Assembly: GCA_946480065.1 (NCBI GenBank) | Contig: CAMLJA010000165.1 | Location: forward strand, 1 to 5,081 | Reading direction: 5' to 3' | From: an uncultured Thermomonas sp. | GTDB lineage: Bacteria > Pseudomonadota > Gammaproteobacteria > Xanthomonadales > Xanthomonadaceae | DNA length: 5,081 bases | Part shown: positions 4,729 to 5,081 of the stretch, piece by piece | Numbering within the stretch: position 1 is the first letter of the stretch | How the letters are laid out: each line of letters opens with the position of its first letter | The notes under the pieces: generated by a model | What the model saw: only the letters and a program-made list of their open reading frames with translations | What the model was told of the DNA's origin: nothing | Database searches by the model: none | Translations under genes and position numbers: made by a program

Positions 4729-5081
4729 GGGGGTGCTCTGGCTTCGACGGGGGTCGCGAAATCGCTCGGCGCATGCCGAGGGGGTAGCTTTCCTCGTTAA
4801 TCCAGCTGCAAAACCTCAGACGCCAACGACGACGTCTACGCTCTGGCCGCTTAAGGCCTAGCCCCGAACCCGCTTGTGCCCGTGCTCGCGGATGTAGGGT
4901 CATCATCACGGGATAGGGACCGGCGGCGACCCGCCAACCGGTTCCGAGATCAAGCGGGTGTGGATGCCGGTGTGCTTCGCACGGTGTGTTGCCGGCCTCC
5001 GAGACCAAACACCGGGCTAAGCATGTAGTGCCGGGCATGGAGTGCCTTCGGACGCGGGTTCGATTCCCGCCACCTCCACCA
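4729..5081 (+). ncRNA. ssrA: tmRNA (one-piece, SsrA RNA)
   Basis: A 353-base transfer-messenger RNA. The 5' GGGGGTG (4729-4735) pairs with CACCTCC (5071-5077) to form the acceptor stem with one G-U pair, and ACCA ends the gene at the last base of the window. The conserved 5' block GCTCTGGCTTCGACGGG and 3' block CTAAGCATGTAGT...TTCGGACGCGGGTTCGA are both present. The T-arm is GCGGG/CCCGC (5054-5070). Pseudoknot 1 is readable: CGAGG (4777-4781) with CCTCG (4792-4796), and GTAGCT (4784-4789) with AGCTGC (4804-4809). A long helix ACCCGCTTG/CAAGCGGGT (4868-4876 with 4951-4959) encloses the PK2-like stem CCCGTG/CACGGG (4879-4884 with 4907-4912). It acts with SmpB to tag truncated proteins for proteolysis and free the ribosome. 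There is no sign of a permuted two-piece form. Confidence 0.97.
4822..4854 (+). other. tmRNA tag-peptide reading frame
   Basis: The resume codon GCC at 4822 starts ten codons encoding ANDDVYALAA, ending in TAA at 4852-4854. The ALAA end is the degron read by ClpXP and ClpAP in other proteobacteria, and the AND start is the region that the adaptor SspB contacts in E. coli. Compared with the E. coli tag ANDENYALAA, positions 4 and 5 differ (Asp for Glu, Val for Asn). The frame was fixed by its position after pseudoknot 1 and by this match. Confidence 0.93.

Noticed and set aside
2520..4787. A 755-codon open frame on the plus strand, antisense to the histidine kinase
   Set aside because: It mirrors the kinase gene through GC-rich codon bias. 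Its translation is His/Arg/Gln/Val/Gly-rich low complexity with no recognisable domain, and it would run across the ssrA promoter into ssrA. The minus strand has a full set of kinase motifs.
4694..5038. Minus-strand frame over the tmRNA gene
   Set aside because: The stretch is explained by tmRNA secondary structure and conserved blocks on the plus strand; the translation is Arg-rich without motifs.

Overview
The window is about 70% GC and almost fully coding. It looks like core chromosome from a high-GC gammaproteobacterium, most likely Xanthomonadaceae (Lysobacter, Luteimonas or Pseudoxanthomonas type). The reasons are the cysteine-free Fur of the Pseudomonas/Xanthomonas kind, fur divergent from the BamE/OmlA gene, and the close fit of RatA, RnfH and tmRNA to that family. 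The genus is inferred, not proven. No mobile element, CRISPR array, phage gene or tRNA is visible, and there is no gene-free stretch longer than 300 bases.

Layout: the 3' end of recN (+, 1-273) meets fur (-, 254-658) tail to tail with a 20-base overlap. A 140-base spacer then separates fur from the divergent lipoprotein gene bamE/omlA (+, 799-1191). bamE converges on the pair ratA-rnfH (-, 1876-1448 and 1448-1188), which is joined by a one-base stop/start overlap. A 54-base spacer separates ratA from the divergent smpB (+, 1931-2425). Four bases beyond smpB is the end of a 733-residue membrane histidine kinase with CHASE, PAS, HisKA and HATPase domains (-, 4631-2430). A 97-base spacer with back-to-back promoters leads to ssrA (tmRNA, +, 4729-5081), whose encoded CCA end coincides with the window end.

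Functional picture: SmpB and tmRNA are partners in trans-translation (rescue of stalled ribosomes). RatA/RnfH is a conserved neighbour pair usually found beside smpB. BamE belongs to the outer-membrane beta-barrel assembly machine, Fur is the iron-responsive repressor, and RecN acts in double-strand-break repair. From general knowledge, E. coli has the order recN-bamE-ratB-ratA-smpB-ssrA in the same relative orientations. This locus therefore reads as that old block with two additions: fur between recN and bamE, and a sensor kinase between smpB and ssrA.

I do not see a clearly new system. The most interesting points are the partnerless CHASE kinase between the two trans-translation genes, its predicted leaderless promoter back to back with the ssrA promoter, and the tmRNA tag ANDDVYALAA.
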